64,000 nucleotides of DNA from Paenibacillus antibioticophila (lineage in GTDB: Bacteria > Bacillota > Bacilli > Paenibacillales > Paenibacillaceae): the NCBI RefSeq assembly GCF_000455265.1, contig NZ_HG005139.1:2849554-2913553 (forward strand), read 5' to 3'. Both the position numbers and the translations under genes were made by a program. Under the pieces are notes generated by a model that saw only the letters and a program-made list of their open reading frames with translations, ran no database searches and was not told the DNA's origin. This document shows positions 57,065 through 64,000 of this stretch, in pieces (the stretch's first letter is position 1; each line of letters starts with the position of its first letter).

Positions 57065-57715
57065 TTACTCTTTTTTCATTTCAATTCCAAACTCATTACA
57101 TATTAATTCTGGAGAGCAATATTCAATTGTCTGATCCCTCTTAAGCTCTATTCTAATTACCCTCTCACCGCTATTATCCGAAAATACCAGAATGATTTTT
57201 CTGCCATACATACCCGCTCTAATTTGATCAAACTCTTCCTTTTGAAGTTCTTCTATCTTGCTTTTTTCTAGAACTATCACTATTTCCCGATTTTGGTAAG
57301 TTAATCTTTTGCTTTTTTTAATATCAATTACAAAAGGGAGCTGGTTAAGATCGATTTCCCTCTGAACTTCTTTTATCATCTTATTTTGTGAAAATATTGT
57401 GGGTGTCTTCAAGTAGTCTATCAATTGCATTTCAAGAAATTGAACCCTAGGACCATTCACAAGAAGAATAACAAATATTAACGCATTGAAAACTAAAAAT
57501 CCTGCAGAAAACTTTTTTCGAACTAAAATCAAGGTAACAATATGAACCATTGAAGTAGCCAAGGTTAGTGATAACGCAATTAATGCTGCAATTCTATTAC
57601 TATGCCAACCATAAAGCCCCCCGAGTAGGGTTAATATTGCAAAGTCAACTAGAAACAAGCCCCATAGAATTAAAAGTGAACCTCTTATGATTTTCTTTGT
57701 AACTCCCCTATGCAT
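57065..57715 (-). CDS. Small membrane protein B of the local family
   Basis: 216 residues. Three to four membrane helices (LLGGLYGWHSNRIAALIALS, FSAGFLVFNALIFVILLVNG), then a hydrophilic domain ending CSPELICNEFGIEMKKE. GLYGWHSNR and LVNGPRVQF align with GLYAWNSNR and FVNGPQLQL of protein A. Sits between protein C and the sigK fragment. Function unknown. Confidence 0.6.
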   Translation of the reverse strand: MHRGVTKKIIRGSLLILWGLFLVDFAILTLLGGLYGWHSNRIAALIALSLTLATSMVHIVTLILVRKKFSAGFLVFNALIFVILLVNGPRVQFLEMQLIDYLKTPTIFSQNKMIKEVQREIDLNQLPFVIDIKKSKRLTYQNREIVIVLEKSKIEELQKEEFDQIRAGMYGRKIILVFSDNSGERVIRIELKRDQTIEYCSPELICNEFGIEMKKE

Positions 57716-57888
57716 GCAATCCCCCCATAATTCGATCTATTAATATTATTATTAAATCAAATGTAGAATTTTATATTTTTTTGAAAAATTACATCTCTAT
57801 TAATCTCACTCCAATTATCAATATACACAGATACGAATAGATAATTATTCAAAGGGCTTACTCTCTCGCACTTTCCTAATTCATTTAA

Positions 57889-58515
57889 TTAGTAATCAAT
57901 ACCCATCTCTCTACATATATCAAATGGAGCGCAACTAAAAATAATGTCGTTGTGGTCAATTCCTAATCCAAATACATCTTTCTTCCCTAAAGTATAAAAG
58001 GCTATATCAATTTCTTTTTTTGGCAACTTATCAACAAATACACCAATCTCATTTTTCTCGAAAAAACCATCCTTTGTTCTTACTAAAACAACATTAACTC
58101 TGGAACCATATTTCTTGGTTCTCTTTTTACTCTCTTCTTCATCAATAATATAAGGAATGTTAGTTTGAGTTATAGTATTTGATACTTCTTTTATAGCCTG
58201 ATTTTGCTCCTTTACGGAGGGGAGAGATAAATAATGATCTAGTTTATCTACTATGGCAGGGGCAAAAAAAAGGAAAATGACGAATACAGCAATACTTAAA
58301 GGTACTAGTGTTTCACTGTTAGTCTTCTTTGCCTGATAACGCAGTGTAGCAATAAATAAAAGTAAAACAATAAGCTGCACGATAATTAAACCTACCAAAA
58401 AGCTTCTGGGGCTATAGCGTAATAAGAGAATATTCCCTATAACAAAGCTACTAATCCCTCCTAAGACTCCACATAAAGCCACCAAAAAAAAGTTAAAAAA
58501 TCTATCTTTGTACAA
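57889..58515 (-). CDS. Small membrane protein C of the local family
   Basis: 208 residues. Three membrane helices, then a hydrophilic domain with the conserved end CAPFDICREMGIDY. More divergent in the membrane part than A and B. Directly downstream of sigK with its spacer. Confidence 0.55.
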   Translation of the reverse strand: MYKDRFFNFFLVALCGVLGGISSFVIGNILLLRYSPRSFLVGLIIVQLIVLLLFIATLRYQAKKTNSETLVPLSIAVFVIFLFFAPAIVDKLDHYLSLPSVKEQNQAIKEVSNTITQTNIPYIIDEEESKKRTKKYGSRVNVVLVRTKDGFFEKNEIGVFVDKLPKKEIDIAFYTLGKKDVFGLGIDHNDIIFSCAPFDICREMGIDY

Positions 58516-59106
58516 ACAGAAGCCTCCCTTTAATGTTACTTATCTTAATAACTAATAATCTGTTAACTAAGTTTATTTCTTCTCGTCCGTTAGATACTGT
58601 CCAATTTTCGGTTTAAAGGAAGTTTTTCATAATCGTTTGATTTTGATTTAAAAGATGTCATTATGGTATACAACTTCGAGGATGTCTCATGTAACAAAAC
58701 ATTTCTTTATTTCATACCAACCAATCTCCTAATGTTGACCATTAATTTAAGTAAACCTATTCAATATTAGTATAGTTAAAATAGAAGTCGGATGTTGTCA
58801 TTTTATAGTCCGATTTTTAAAATAAACTCGAATATCAATACTTATTCAATATATGTATTCATAAGTTAACTAATCTAAATTCTCCGTATGAGTCCTCAAA
58901 GTAGACCAGTTAGTCTCATCCGAATCATTTTCATCTTGTTTTTTACAAAAAGCATATTCTTATTTCAATAAAAAATCCTCTAAGCTTCTACTCCATATCC
59001 TACAGATATGAGCACAGTTTCCTTAGAGGAGTTTTATATGCTAAATCTACTGACATTTCCTTGTCTGTAATTTACATCGGACAATCAAAAGGAATATTGG
59101 TTTTCT
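58516..59106. other. Spacer between protein C and sigK
   Basis: 58742-59106 is the original of the duplicated spacer. It contains the sigK terminator hairpin (58973-59034). The rest (58516-58741) may hold the promoter for protein C. Confidence 0.6.
58973..59034 (-). terminator. sigK terminator hairpin (copy 2)
   Basis: AAATCCTCTAAG pairs with CTTAGAGGAGTT with an inner CCATATC/GATATG stem; T tail on the minus strand. Confidence 0.7.
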
Positions 59107-59805
59107 CTATTTCTTCTTATAAAACTCATGATACAGCTTCATGAGTGCTCTTTTCTCGATCCGCGACACATAGCTCCGGCTAATCCCGAGCTCCTTGGCG
59201 ATTTCGCGCTGGGTCCGTTCTTCTCCCCCATGCTCCAGCCCGAATCGCCCTTTAATAACCTCTTGCTCTCGCTCATCCAGGATGTCGAGGTTCTGGTAGA
59301 TCTTGCTCTTTTCCAGCTTCAGTTCAACATGGTCCGCCACTTCATCATTATCACTGCCCAGAATATCAATCAAGGTGATCTCATTGCCTTCTTTGTCCGT
59401 TCCAATGGGATCATGCAAAGATACATCTTTGCGGGTTTTCTTCAGCGACCTCAGGTGCATAAGAATCTCGTTCTCTATACATCTTGCTGCAAATGTCGCC
59501 AGCTTCGTCCCTTTACCGAGCCGGTAGCTCTCGATCGCTTTGATCAGACCAATCGTCCCGATGGAGATCAGGTCTTCGAGGTCTTCGCCGGTATTGTCGA
59601 ATTTTTTTACGATGTGAGCAACCAGCCGCAGGTTGTGCTCAATCAGCAAATTGCGGGATACAGGGTCGCCCTGGGCCATTCTTTCCAGGTGCTTCGCTTC
59701 CTCCTCCTCCGTTAGGGGCTGAGGGAAGGCGTTATTCTTCACATAAGAGACGAGCAGCGTCAACTGTTTGATGAACATGGCAATTGCAGTAAACAAACCA
59801 GGCAT
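59107..59805 (-). CDS. sigK: Sporulation mother-cell sigma factor SigK
   Basis: 232 residues from ATG 59803-59805, with AGGAGGTG seven bases upstream. Region 2 ([37 protein letters not shown]) and region 4 ([20 protein letters not shown]) are complete, and the N-terminal pro-sequence ([20 protein letters not shown]) is the membrane-anchoring part cut by SpoIVFB in other species. The gene is uninterrupted: no skin-type element. It directs late mother-cell transcription. Confidence 0.92.
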   Translation of the reverse strand: MPGLFTAIAMFIKQLTLLVSYVKNNAFPQPLTEEEEAKHLERMAQGDPVSRNLLIEHNLRLVAHIVKKFDNTGEDLEDLISIGTIGLIKAIESYRLGKGTKLATFAARCIENEILMHLRSLKKTRKDVSLHDPIGTDKEGNEITLIDILGSDNDEVADHVELKLEKSKIYQNLDILDEREQEVIKGRFGLEHGGEERTQREIAKELGISRSYVSRIEKRALMKLYHEFYKKK

Positions 59806-59869
59806 TGATGGCACCTCCTGCTGGATCACATAACAATGAATATAACCTCGCTTCTTTCTGGCTCATTTC

Positions 59870-59899
59870 ATTGTATGTGGGCCGAGGCCCAACTGTGCC
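59870..59899 (-). promoter_or_regulatory. SigE/SigK-type promoter of sigK
   Basis: GGCACAGT, a 14-base spacer and CATACAAT fit the mother-cell consensus (-35 GKCATATT, -10 CATACANT); the -10 is a full match. About 65 bases before the start codon. Confidence 0.6.
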
Positions 59900-60024
59900 T
59901 GTACGGAGGGAATTTATCCGCTTTGTGATCAAATGATGACTTTTTGAACTGCCTTGTTAAACTGGACATCCTGTTGTCACATTCCTATGGTATAACTAGG
60001 ATAAAAAAGTAGGAGTGAACGAAT

Positions 60025-60546
60025 ATGGCAAGCTATGTATACGAATCAAAACAGGAGCTCATGGAGACTATACATGCTCTGTACTTGTTATTGGATGGAG
60101 AGTTCGATGACGTGAATCCCGGGGAAAAGGATGTACGAATTCCTGAGGTGGACCGGACTCCTGCAGAGATTATCGCTTACCAGCTGGGCTGGATGCATTT
60201 GGTGATGGGCTGGGATGAGGATGAACGAAAGGGCAAGGAGGTAAGCATGCCCGCTCCAGGCTTCAAGTGGAATCAGCTTGGCGAGATGTATCAATCATTC
60301 TATGACGAATACGCCGCTTTGACACTGCCCGAGCTGCGCAGTCAATTCCGGGAGTTAGAGCAGCGATGGCAGCAGTGGATCGACACGTTCAGCGAGGAAG
60401 AATTGTTCACACAGGGCCACCGCAAGTGGACAGGCAACAAGGACAACTGGCCGGCAGCCCGCTGGATTCACATCAATTCGGCAGCGCCGTTCAAGACGTT
60501 CCGTGCCAAAATCAGAAAGTGGAAGAAGTACAAAAAAACTTCATGA
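60025..60546 (+). CDS. ClbS/DfsB-family four-helix protein
   Basis: 173 residues. Starts MASYVYESKQELMETIHALY and has the helical pattern and the conserved RTPAEIIAYQLGWMHLVMGW and HIN(S)AAPFKTFRAKIRKWKK of the DUF1706/ClbS group, distant relatives of DinB that include the colibactin-resistance cyclopropane hydrolase ClbS. Stand-alone gene; substrate unknown. Confidence 0.85.
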   Translation: MASYVYESKQELMETIHALYLLLDGEFDDVNPGEKDVRIPEVDRTPAEIIAYQLGWMHLVMGWDEDERKGKEVSMPAPGFKWNQLGEMYQSFYDEYAALTLPELRSQFRELEQRWQQWIDTFSEEELFTQGHRKWTGNKDNWPAARWIHINSAAPFKTFRAKIRKWKKYKKTS

Positions 60547-61023
60547 ACCGCCGATTGTTGCCTGAGCACATGTATAAAGTCGGTAATCCCTTCTGAAAAC
60601 CATTTAGCTTCGTGAGCAGCCGTTTATCCAGGAAGTAAGGAAACCGCTGGGAGGAGTTCGAAAACGAACAAAAGTCTCTAAAAAATACCCGTATTGCCGC
60701 TTTTTACAGCCGAATTGTTAATCGACGAGGCCCAAAGAAAACAGAGATAGCAACTCCTAATAATCTGCTACATGATGATTTAGGCTGGATTACTTGCCCA
60801 AGAAAGAAAATGGACTTGATTACTGGGTAAGTAAAATCAAGTCCATGAGATATACGGTCCAATTACAGCCCGAATCAAGGCATTTCCCCTGAACCCTCCT
60901 ATTTTCCTGCAATTAGGCATTGCCAGCAATAAAACAGCCTACCTGTCGAAAGCGGGACAAACCTTTCTATCCTTTTTAAAGCAAAGTGTAAAAGAGAAGC
61001 ACGCAAAATAATCCCTGCTCTGG
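60547..61023 (+). pseudogene. Remnants of an IS110-like transposase and a LysR regulator
   Basis: 60639-60830 reads RWEEFENEQKSLKNTRIAAF then YSRIVNRRGPKKTEIAT; NTRIAAFYSRI..RRGPKK resembles the C-terminal NPxIxAFYxRLxxRGKPKK motif of IS110-family transposases. 60895-61011 reads PPIFLQLGIASNKTAYLSKA and GQTFLSFLKQ, the usual C-terminus of LysR-type regulators. Neither has its N-terminal part. ATGGACTTGATT/AATCAAGTCCAT (60810-60846) forms a hairpin between them. Confidence 0.5.
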
Positions 61024-61970
61024 TTTTTAACTCACGCACTTGCGTGAGGTGCGACTTAAGTTAATTCGGGAATCAACCATTTCAATCCACGCACCTACGT
61101 GAGGTGCGACCCGTCCTACTCCAATATAGATACTCGCATCCGGCAATTTCAATCCACGCACCTACGTGAGGTGCGACGCAAAACATCAGTACATAGGCCA
61201 GTGTGTCGATCTATTTCAATCCACGCACCTACGTGAGGTGCGACTCCATAAGAGACAGGTCTATGTCTCTTTTGCCATTATTTCAATCCACGCACCTACG
61301 TGAGGTGCGACGATTATATATCTGGCGTGGCCGCTGCCGCGCAAATTTCAATCCACGCACCTACGTGAGGTGCGACACTACAGTAGCTTATGGGATAAAA
61401 AAGTTGGTGCTTATTTCAATCCACGCACCTACGTGAGGTGCGACAATTCCAAGGTCTTCGATTGCCTCCGTGTTGCCCAATTTCAATCCACGCACCTACG
61501 TGAGGTGCGACGATAAGAATAGCCATGACTGCCTATGGGCGGAGATTTCAATCCACGCACCTACGTGAGGTGCGACGTAAGCATTACACCCTACAACCAC
61601 GTACAGGTATTTCAATCCACGCACCTACGTGAGGTGCGACGGGAGATAGCGCGCACATTTGCCATCGACTGTTCATTTCAATCCACGCACCTACGTGAGG
61701 TGCGACGAGGCAAGCTCTTATGTAAGGAACTCAATCAAGATTTCAATCCACGCACCTACGTGAGGTGCGACCTCAACTGTGGTACGTGTCTCCTTTACTA
61801 TAGGAAATTTCAATCCACGCACCTACGTGAGGTGCGACGATAACAACCAAGAAAAGAGTGTATATGTTACAAAATTTCAATCCACGCACCTACGTGAGGT
61901 GCGACTGTAGATACTCACGGACGAGTTTTCTATGGAGCATTTCAATCCACGCACCTACGTGAGGTGCGAC
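61024..61970 (-). CRISPR. CRISPR array, 15 repeats, type I-C-like, no cas genes in view
   Basis: A 32-bp repeat, on the minus strand starting GTCGCACCTCACGTAGG and ending TGGATTGAAAT, occurs at 61079, 61146, 61211, 61280, 61345, 61413, 61480, 61545, 61609, 61675, 61740, 61807, 61874 and 61939 without change, plus a degenerate copy at 61024-61055. Spacers are 32-37 bases; the one beside the degenerate copy is only 23. The repeat ending ATTGAAAT and its stem GCACCT/AGGTGC are typical of subtype I-C. The degenerate copy marks the old end, so transcription runs leftwards from a leader at the right. Confidence 0.95.
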
Positions 61971-62150
61971 TCCGCCATAAATGAGCCCTTACCCAGTAAG
62001 GGCTCAGCGGCCCAAAAGTGCGAATCTCAAAAATAGCGCTTTAAAATCTAGCGAAAAAATCGCTTAAATCCCGCGAGCCCTTACGGGGCGCGTGGTGCGA
62101 ATCTCCCAGGAAAATCATGTTCGCTTGGGGTTCGCACCAGCGTATTTACT
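61971..62150 (-). promoter_or_regulatory. Putative CRISPR leader
   Basis: GAGCCCTTAC-CCA-GTAAGGGCTC is a perfect hairpin at 61983-62005; GAGCCCTTAC recurs at 62075-62084. GTGCGAATCTC is present twice (62018-62028, 62095-62105). GGTGCGAA pairs with TTCGCACC at 62094-62138. No gene. Confidence 0.55.
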
Positions 62151-62173
62151 ATAAGGTTACACAGATGCGTCGT

Positions 62174-62598
62174 CTATATCCTCTCTTTTCCGTAGGTCAA
62201 GTCGCTAATAAGATACACTTCAATATCGGTACACTGGAAAATATCCGGATAGAAAATCGCCATATTATATCCGTCCAACTTAACCGTGCTGTTGTATTCA
62301 ATCCCAGCATACTCCGGCTTACCTTCATACCTAATACTTTGGATAAAGTCGGCAATATATTGCGTTGGGATATAATCCAGTATACTATCATATCTTCTCA
62401 AGGGTCGACCAATTTCTAAGTTAATTCGCTTCAAATGTTCTTTATTGATTGCATGTTCCAGCGGGGGCAGTTGCTCAATAAACGGGCTGATATGATCGAT
62501 AGCTTTCAAATCGATAACGGCGATATCCTCTGCTAATTCAAAGTGTCCTATTGTAATATAGTCAAACACCCCAGCCAGAATTTCTACACTAACGTCAT
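62174..62598 (-). pseudogene. RES-domain toxin, N-terminally truncated
   Basis: DYIPTQYIADFIQSIRYEGK, PEYAGIEYNSTVKLDGYNMA and IFYPDIFQCTDIEVYLI are the C-terminal half of RES proteins, NAD-degrading toxins of RES-Xre systems. The frame can be followed back to a stop at about 62599 (QVDDVSVEILAGVFDYITIG) but the N-terminal active-site half and an Xre antitoxin are missing. A GTG at 62567 is the only start in frame. Confidence 0.65.
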
Positions 62599-62632
62599 CT
62601 ACCTGTCAGCAAGCATTTGCTCGCATATAAAA

Positions 62633-62656
62633 GAAACCTCCACATGGGGAGGTCGT
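62633..62656 (-). terminator. Terminator of the Abi gene
   Basis: GACCTCCCCATGTGGAGGTTTC on the minus strand forms a short hairpin (CCTCC/GGAGG) followed by TTTCTTTTAT. Confidence 0.65.
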
Positions 62657-62657
62657 C

Positions 62658-63539
62658 TTAACTCCGTTTAATTAGTATGGCTTCCCAATCTTCAGGGAAT
62701 CCGATTCGTTCTAACTCTATGGCATCATTATATTCGGAAAGTAGCGTTTCCAACCGAGTCACAAAATCACTCCATTTTTTTCGTTCGGGAATCAGTTGCT
62801 TGAGAACATAAAGGTGAGCAAATATTCGGTTTTGTTGAATGCCCAACTGTTTGGCTTGATGATCCAGTCTTGGCTTGCTTGTAAGCGGTCGGTTATACAG
62901 TCTGCCATAGTGAGCGCATATGTTGCGAACATAAGAAAGGCACTTAAGCCAACTTTCAAGATAGATTGCCGGTGCTTGATAATTGCTTCTTGCAATATAG
63001 TTCTTATCTTCGTTTTTCATATTGGAGAACAGCTTCGAAAGTGTTCCAAACGAGAGCACTTCAATTGCTACCCAAACAGGGATGTTTCCTTCATATTTAT
63101 CGAAATGGTGCTTGATGAATATTTCTTGAGATCTTCTGATTTCTTTATCCAATTCAACAAGAAAAGCTTCATGATATTTCTCGTTTTCAAAATGTGCTGA
63201 TTCCAAATGCCCCAACGCGCCGTATGTATGAGCAATACGATAAGAAATATGAGTGCGAAAAGCAATTTCTACTTGCTCGGTCATGTCCATAATCAGGTAG
63301 CGAAAGCGATGGTCAAATTCATATAGTGCATGGATTTGCGTAAATGTTACTCCCGTGTGAAACCGATTATTGTTTTTTAGGCTCAATCCATATGCGCTCA
63401 GACGATAATAATTAATTCGCTGCAATGTTCGAAAAGCAACATCTTCATCATCAATCACAAGGCCGCGCTTTTTTAAAGTTTGAATTTGTTCTTCAAAAGT
63501 AGCAGGGGATTTCAGCAGAGGTGATGGTTGCTGACCCAT
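62658..63539 (-). CDS. Abi_2/AbiF-like HEPN protein
   Basis: 293 residues from ATG 63537-63539 (GGAGG eight bases upstream); a longer frame to 63641 would run through the promoter. The N-terminus has the Abi_2 pattern (FEEQIQTLKKRGLVIDDEDV, TLQRINYYRLSAYGLSLK), followed by FDHRFRYLIMDMTEQVEIAF. RNICAHYGRLYNRPL holds R-x4-H, the HEPN ribonuclease motif. Abi_2/AbiD/AbiF proteins abort phage infection. AbiF-type members are paired with a small RNA; a fitting RNA is encoded just upstream. Confidence 0.85.
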   Translation of the reverse strand: MGQQPSPLLKSPATFEEQIQTLKKRGLVIDDEDVAFRTLQRINYYRLSAYGLSLKNNNRFHTGVTFTQIHALYEFDHRFRYLIMDMTEQVEIAFRTHISYRIAHTYGALGHLESAHFENEKYHEAFLVELDKEIRRSQEIFIKHHFDKYEGNIPVWVAIEVLSFGTLSKLFSNMKNEDKNYIARSNYQAPAIYLESWLKCLSYVRNICAHYGRLYNRPLTSKPRLDHQAKQLGIQQNRIFAHLYVLKQLIPERKKWSDFVTRLETLLSEYNDAIELERIGFPEDWEAILIKRS

Positions 63540-63544
63540 AGAAT

Positions 63545-63606
63545 TCCTCCGAATAATAAAAGGCCCACCTTGGTACGCATTGTTAAGAGGCGTGGTGGGA
63601 TCTGTT
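63545..63606 (-). ncRNA. Putative small RNA upstream of the Abi gene
   Basis: Downstream of a clear promoter, the minus strand reads AACAGATCCCACC, then a hairpin CCCACC-ACGC ... GCGT-ACCAA-GGTGGG (63564-63599) and CCTTTTATTATT. The inner ACGC/GCGT stem has a loop CTCTTAACAAT and a bulge ACCAA. The T-rich end could terminate the RNA before the Abi ribosome site, giving an RNA of 50-60 bases, or read through into the gene. Confidence 0.5.
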
Positions 63607-63612
63607 AATTTA

Positions 63613-63641
63613 ATCTTACAGGAGCTATGTTGCGATGTCAA
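63613..63641 (-). promoter_or_regulatory. Sigma-A promoter of the small RNA and Abi gene
   Basis: TTGACA (63636-63641) and TAAGAT (63613-63618) separated by 17 bases. The -35 is a full match to consensus. Confidence 0.75.
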
Positions 63642-63695
63642 ACCATTTATGAAAAATTTTCCAACAGGACTTCATTGCCTTTATCTTTTAGTATC

Positions 63696-64000
63696 TCAGC
63701 TTTTGATGATATGACGATATTTGTCGAACATTTCATCCAGCTTAGCGAACTGCTGCTTAATCAGAACTAACGCACTCCGTTGCTACGTTCTGGAGCGCTG
63801 CATGCTCCCCAACACACACGGAGGAGCGGGCATGCTGAAACATTGAAATATCATTGGCATCATTTCCAAAAGCGGTATAGCTCCCAGCTACTATGCCTAG
63901 CTTCTGCAAACCAGACCATTTGTCGAGTCCGGTTGGGCTAATATCTAAAATCTTTCATTACCATGTGTTGACACAACCAGCGGCCATTGGGCAAGCTCGG
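63696..64000 (-). pseudogene. Decayed Cof-type HAD hydrolase (partial)
   Basis: Minus strand: PLVVSTHGNERF, then after a one-base deletion in a T run near 63948, LDISPTGLDKWSGLQKLGI and YTAFGNDANDISMFQHA (HAD motif IV, GNDxND), ending at a stop at 63757 or, with another shift, at 63696 (QQFAKLDEMFDKYRHIIKS). The N-terminus lies outside the window. Confidence 0.7.

Noticed and set aside
59107-59805. Skin-like element interrupting sigK
   Set aside because: The sigK frame is continuous from the pro-sequence to region 4; only a separate 3' fragment is duplicated nearby.
60810-60846. ATGGACTTGATT/AATCAAGTCCAT palindrome as an insertion-sequence end
   Set aside because: No second copy or target duplication is visible; it may simply be a terminator in decayed sequence.
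61203-61843. Plus-strand frames with repeated peptides such as FNPRTYVRCD and FQSTHLREVR
   Set aside because: They are translations of the CRISPR repeat; not genes.

Overview
The window looks like the chromosome of a spore-forming Bacillota, most probably a Paenibacillus. Evidence: a mother-cell sigma factor SigK, several LplA/B/C-type sugar transporters paired with YesM-type histidine kinases and AraC-type response regulators, a secreted GH18 chitinase and a GH43 enzyme, moderate GC in core genes and AT-rich accessory islands at both ends. Identifications rest on reading motifs; no database search was run.

Left accessory island (1-9.9 kb, all genes on the minus strand, AT-rich): a gene cut by the window edge, a truncated tyrosine recombinase, a frameshifted orphan, a two-gene unit of a REase-fold nuclease plus a large NACHT/STAND-like NTPase that itself ends in a nuclease-like domain, an HNH gene bracketed by 17-bp inverted repeats, a small nuclease-like gene and a DUF6809-type gene. 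Imperfect palindromes separate the genes. This resembles a defence/cassette island.

Carbohydrate and regulatory core (10-42.4 kb): a GntR-controlled sugar ABC operon carrying an exo/endonuclease/phosphatase-fold enzyme; a TetR gene followed by two flavodoxin-like oxidoreductase genes; a decayed solute-binding protein; an ECF sigma/anti-sigma pair and a secreted paralogue of the anti-sigma sensor domain, with a shared 32-bp promoter; a chitinase; an Lpl-type ABC operon with its own kinase and a frameshifted response regulator; a field of 51/52-bp tandem hairpin repeats; a GH43 protein; then, divergently, an AraPST-like three-component sensor and a ChvE-MmsA-MmsB monosaccharide transporter. GH43 would release pentoses outside the cell, the three-component system would sense them and the transporter would import them.

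Middle (42.5-55.7 kb): a serine hydrolase, an RtcB RNA ligase/AAA ATPase pair behind a long structured leader with a short ORF, tRNA-Pro(GGG), and a nucleoside import and salvage operon (BMP lipoprotein, ATPase, two permeases, nucleoside hydrolase, ADP-ribosylglycohydrolase) divergent from an AraC regulator.

Right accessory region (55.7-64 kb): three small membrane proteins with a shared C-terminal cysteine motif beside sigK, together with a duplicated sigK 3' end; a ClbS/DfsB-like protein; transposase and LysR relics; a type I-C-like CRISPR array of 15 repeats with no cas genes in view; a truncated RES-domain gene; an Abi_2/AbiF-like HEPN protein whose upstream region encodes a probable small structured RNA; and a decayed HAD hydrolase.
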